Shown here one piece after another: positions 14,975 through 17,191 of a DNA stretch of 17,191 nucleotides (position 1 is the first letter of the stretch; each line of letters starts with the position of its first letter). Under the pieces are notes generated by a model. It did not search any database. It was not told the origin of the DNA and saw only the letters and a program-made list of their open reading frames with translations. Source of the stretch: JBGAWK01 sp044227665 (lineage in GTDB: Bacteria > Bacteroidota > Bacteroidia > Chitinophagales > JADIYW01); assembly GCA_044227665.1 (NCBI GenBank), contig JBGAWK010000053.1:1-17191 (forward strand). Reading direction: 5' to 3'. Made by a program: the position numbers and the translations under genes.

Positions 14975-16057
14975 ATGAGTTATACTATTGATGAAAAGGC
15001 ATATCAGTTTTTGGAAAAATACATCAATAATGCATCCCCTACCAGTTTTGAGGTCGAAGGTCAAAAACTTTGGTTGGAATATCTAAAACCCTATATAGAT
15101 ACGTATGAAGTTGACTACTATGGAACTGTGTATGGCATTATTAACCCCGAAGCATCGTATAAAGTTGTAATAGAAGCTCATGCCGATGAGATTTCTTGGT
15201 ATGTAAGCTATATTACAGATAGTGGGTTATTGCATGTAATTCGCAATGGCGGTTCTGACCACATGGTGGCTGTGTCAAAACGCGTTAATATTCATACCAA
15301 AAAAGGTATAGTTAGGGGCGTATTCGGATGGCCCGCCATTCATTTACGCAATACTCCAGACAAAGATGTGGCGCCCAAGGTAAGCACTATCACTATAGAT
15401 GTAGGTGCTTCCAACAAACAAGAAGTTGAACAAATGGGCATCCATGTAGGTTGTGTAGTTACTTATCCCGACAACCTTTTTATCCTCAATAATAAATATT
15501 ATGTAGGCAGGGCTTTAGATAATAGAATTGGAGGATTCATGATAGCTGAAGTAGCACGCCAATTGCATGAAAATAAAGACAAGCTACCTTTTGGATTATA
15601 CATTGTAAATGCCGTACAAGAGGAAGTGGGATTGCGTGGTGCCCAGATGATAGTGGAAAAAATAAAGCCTAATGTTGCTATTGTCACAGATGTATGCCAT
15701 GATACATCCACGCCCATGATAGAAAAACGTGAAAATGGAGACTTTAAGTGTGGGGATGGCCCTGTAATTACCTATGGTCCTGCTGTACATAATATACTCA
15801 GAGAGATGATAATAGATACAGCTGTTGATCATAATATTCCCTTTCATAGAGATGCTGCCTCTAGGATTACAGGTACCGATACCGATGCATTTGCTTATGG
15901 CAATGGCGGTGTGCCATCTGCTCTTATTTCTCTGCCGCTAAAATATATGCACACTACAGTAGAGACTGTAGCTATCAAAGATGTGGAAAATGTAATTGAA
16001 TTGATATACCAGACCTTAAAAAAAATACATCCAGATATTTCTTTCAAATATTTATAA
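14975..16057 (+). CDS. M42-family metallo-aminopeptidase (glutamyl aminopeptidase/endoglucanase-like)
   Basis: This 360-residue dinuclear-zinc aminopeptidase of family M42 is a cytoplasmic enzyme that removes N-terminal residues from peptides and usually forms a large tetrahedral dodecamer. The metal ligands and catalytic residues are all visible: H69 with D71 (EAHADE), bridging D182 (ALDNRIGG), the catalytic pair E216-E217 (VQEEVG), D239 (VTDVCHD) and H326 (KYMHTT). The second domain inserted at about 75-170 is the PDZ-like lid of the family. Length is normal. A clear promoter lies 16 nt upstream, and the UbiA-like gene follows after 12 nt. M42 enzymes vary in residue preference, so the specificity is not assigned. 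Older annotations call some homologues endoglucanases, which the motif set does not support. Confidence 0.94.
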   Translation: MSYTIDEKAYQFLEKYINNASPTSFEVEGQKLWLEYLKPYIDTYEVDYYGTVYGIINPEASYKVVIEAHADEISWYVSYITDSGLLHVIRNGGSDHMVAVSKRVNIHTKKGIVRGVFGWPAIHLRNTPDKDVAPKVSTITIDVGASNKQEVEQMGIHVGCVVTYPDNLFILNNKYYVGRALDNRIGGFMIAEVARQLHENKDKLPFGLYIVNAVQEEVGLRGAQMIVEKIKPNVAIVTDVCHDTSTPMIEKRENGDFKCGDGPVITYGPAVHNILREMIIDTAVDHNIPFHRDAASRITGTDTDAFAYGNGGVPSALISLPLKYMHTTVETVAIKDVENVIELIYQTLKKIHPDISFKYL

Positions 16058-16069
16058 ATATAATGTGGT

Positions 16070-16960
16070 TTGAATAAGGTATTGATAAAAGCATTGCAAT
16101 GGCTTATTCATAGCAACATTTATATTGCTATTGCAGCTACATCATTTTTATGGGCAAATATTTTATTGTTACAACTTACAGAGGTAGTACCCCTTGTAGT
16201 ATATATTCATGTATTTTCTTCTACTTTATGTATATATCAATTGAGCAGATGGGCATATCATAAAAGATTTCCCACACATATTGTTAAAGATAATATTTAC
16301 TATTGGATAGATAAAAATATGATATTCATGAAATTATCTATAATTATTAGTGCAGCTGTTGCAGGAATTTCATTATTATTTTTGAATACTAATGCCAAAT
16401 ATATTGTGGGTATTTCGGGCTTTATCTCAATATTATATCCACTTAGTTTTAGGTATAAATCCAGATTTTACAGGCTTAGAGATGTCCCTCTTATAAAAAT
16501 AGTCTTAATATCCATAGTTTGGGCAGCAAGTACCGTACTTTTGCCGGCATCTTATGAAGGTATTATGACAAGTCATATATTACTTTTTATACTTCAATGT
16601 ATTTTTATTTTAGTTATTACCATTCCCTTCGATATTAATGATATGGATACAGACAAGGCTAATAATGTATTGACATTGCCTATATTATTGGGATTCAAAA
16701 ATGCGGTACGAATAACAATCTTATTTACACTTATATATGTATCAGGATTATATTATTGGCTAACTAATTATCCATTAAAAGTCATTCGTGAACAAAATCT
16801 AATCTTTATCACAGGCATGATTGTATTATTTAGTTTGCTGATACTATTTACTGCCAAAAAATCTTATCAAGTATCTAAATGGGTAATTATGTCTATCTAT
16901 GATGGCAGCATGATTCTATATGCTTTCTGGACAGTATTAGTATATACATTATCTAAGTAG
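16070..16960 (+). CDS. UbiA-superfamily-related multi-pass membrane protein
   Basis: This 296-residue polytopic protein has about nine hydrophobic segments (roughly 15-35, 38-58, 86-106, 110-127, 139-159, 166-186, 211-232, 243-262, 276-294). The stretch PFDINDMDTDK (186-196) followed by TLPILLG (202-208) is the second Asp-rich motif of UbiA-type aromatic prenyltransferases. The first motif (NDxxDxxxD) is not present: its expected place, after helix 2, reads YQLSRWAYHKR. It may therefore bind prenyl diphosphate differently or be non-catalytic. The start is TTG at 16070: an in-frame stop lies just upstream at 16061 and the first internal ATG comes more than 80 codons later. It follows the M42 gene by 12 nt. 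Its last 12 bases overlap the end of the converging gene on the other strand. Confidence 0.75.
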   Translation: MNKVLIKALQWLIHSNIYIAIAATSFLWANILLLQLTEVVPLVVYIHVFSSTLCIYQLSRWAYHKRFPTHIVKDNIYYWIDKNMIFMKLSIIISAAVAGISLLFLNTNAKYIVGISGFISILYPLSFRYKSRFYRLRDVPLIKIVLISIVWAASTVLLPASYEGIMTSHILLFILQCIFILVITIPFDINDMDTDKANNVLTLPILLGFKNAVRITILFTLIYVSGLYYWLTNYPLKVIREQNLIFITGMIVLFSLLILFTAKKSYQVSKWVIMSIYDGSMILYAFWTVLVYTLSK

Positions 16961-17191
16961 AATAAATACGCCTTTTTGTTGTTGTGTTATTTTTTTGAAT
17001 TTATCATAGTATGTAACTATATATATATAGGAATCTTGTGGTTGTAGCTGCTCTTGATATTTGCCATTCCAACCTGATTCGGTATTAGTGCCAGAATATA
17101 CTTCTATTCCCCATCTATTAAATATGCATAATTGAACTTCTTTTCCTACTGCACATGGTATATAATAGGTGTCATTCTTACCATTTCCATC
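16949..17191 (-). CDS. C-terminal end of a type IX-secreted surface protein (gliding-motility type B sorting domain), partial
   Basis: On the minus strand the frame is open from the window edge (17191) down to a TAA at 16949-16951, giving 80 residues that form the typical C-terminal sorting domain of Bacteroidota type IX secretion cargo (TIGR04131/CHU_C type). Recognisable pieces are DGNGKND at the start, LCIFNRWGIEVYSG (21-34), SGWNGKY (39-45), the DSYIYIVTYYD strand (53-63) and the terminal KGVFILLR. Such domains are recognised by the secretion machinery, and the protein is usually a large adhesin or enzyme whose N-terminal part would lie beyond this window. Its stop lies inside the UbiA-like gene, a 12-bp convergent overlap, so there is no room for a terminator between the two. 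What the passenger does cannot be seen. Confidence 0.9.
   Translation of the reverse strand, partial: DGNGKNDTYYIPCAVGKEVQLCIFNRWGIEVYSGTNTESGWNGKYQEQLQPQDSYIYIVTYYDKFKKITQQQKGVFILLR

Noticed and set aside
1..17191. tRNA genes, CRISPR arrays, insertion sequences or prophage
   Set aside because: No cloverleaf, spaced direct repeats, transposase or integrase signature was seen on either strand, and coding density leaves little room for them.

Overview
The window is AT-rich DNA (roughly one third G+C by eye). It most likely comes from the phylum Bacteroidota, probably near Chitinophagales or Saprospirales. The reasons are: promoters of the TAnnTTTG type lying very close to start codons, weak or absent Shine-Dalgarno sequences, a lipoprotein with the Bacteroidota-typical DGDGDLG motif, a type IX secretion (gliding-motility type) C-terminal sorting domain at the right edge, and gene families common in that phylum. 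I see no tRNA, rRNA, CRISPR array, insertion sequence or phage gene.

Layout. Positions 1-3775 (+): the 3' part of a glycerol-3-phosphate dehydrogenase (glpD), a diacylglycerol/lipid kinase, and a membrane-anchored S41 carboxy-terminal processing protease with its own promoter. Positions 3855-6574 (+): a tight operon of an iron-sulfur (APS-type) cysH, an NAD-dependent sugar epimerase overlapping it by 4 bp, and an alpha-methylacyl-CoA racemase-type enzyme. Positions 6630-11346 (+): a D-aminoacylase-like amidohydrolase, a Crp/Fnr-family regulator 3 nt behind it, and a ferredoxin-type reductase followed by a membrane fatty-acid desaturase. Positions 11543-13040: a short lipoprotein (-) diverging from a LuxE-like acyl-adenylating protein (+). 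Positions 13049-16960: an unrecognised three-helix membrane protein (-) diverging from a class I methyltransferase (+), then an M42 aminopeptidase and a UbiA-related membrane protein (+). The right edge (16949-17191, -) holds the last 80 residues of a large type IX-secreted protein, whose end overlaps the UbiA-like gene by 12 bp.

The most interesting unit is 6630-11346. The same 14-bp palindrome, with the 5-4-5 geometry of an FNR box but different half-sites (TTATC-N4-GATAA), lies at nearly equal distance upstream of the amidohydrolase-regulator pair and of the reductase-desaturase pair. A variant (TAATC-N4-GATTA) lies just past the desaturase. The regulator between them has no cysteine and has a recognition helix that departs from the FNR ExxSR pattern. 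I infer a small autoregulated lipid-modification regulon in which the reductase supplies electrons to the desaturase. The physiological signal and the amidohydrolase substrate are unknown.
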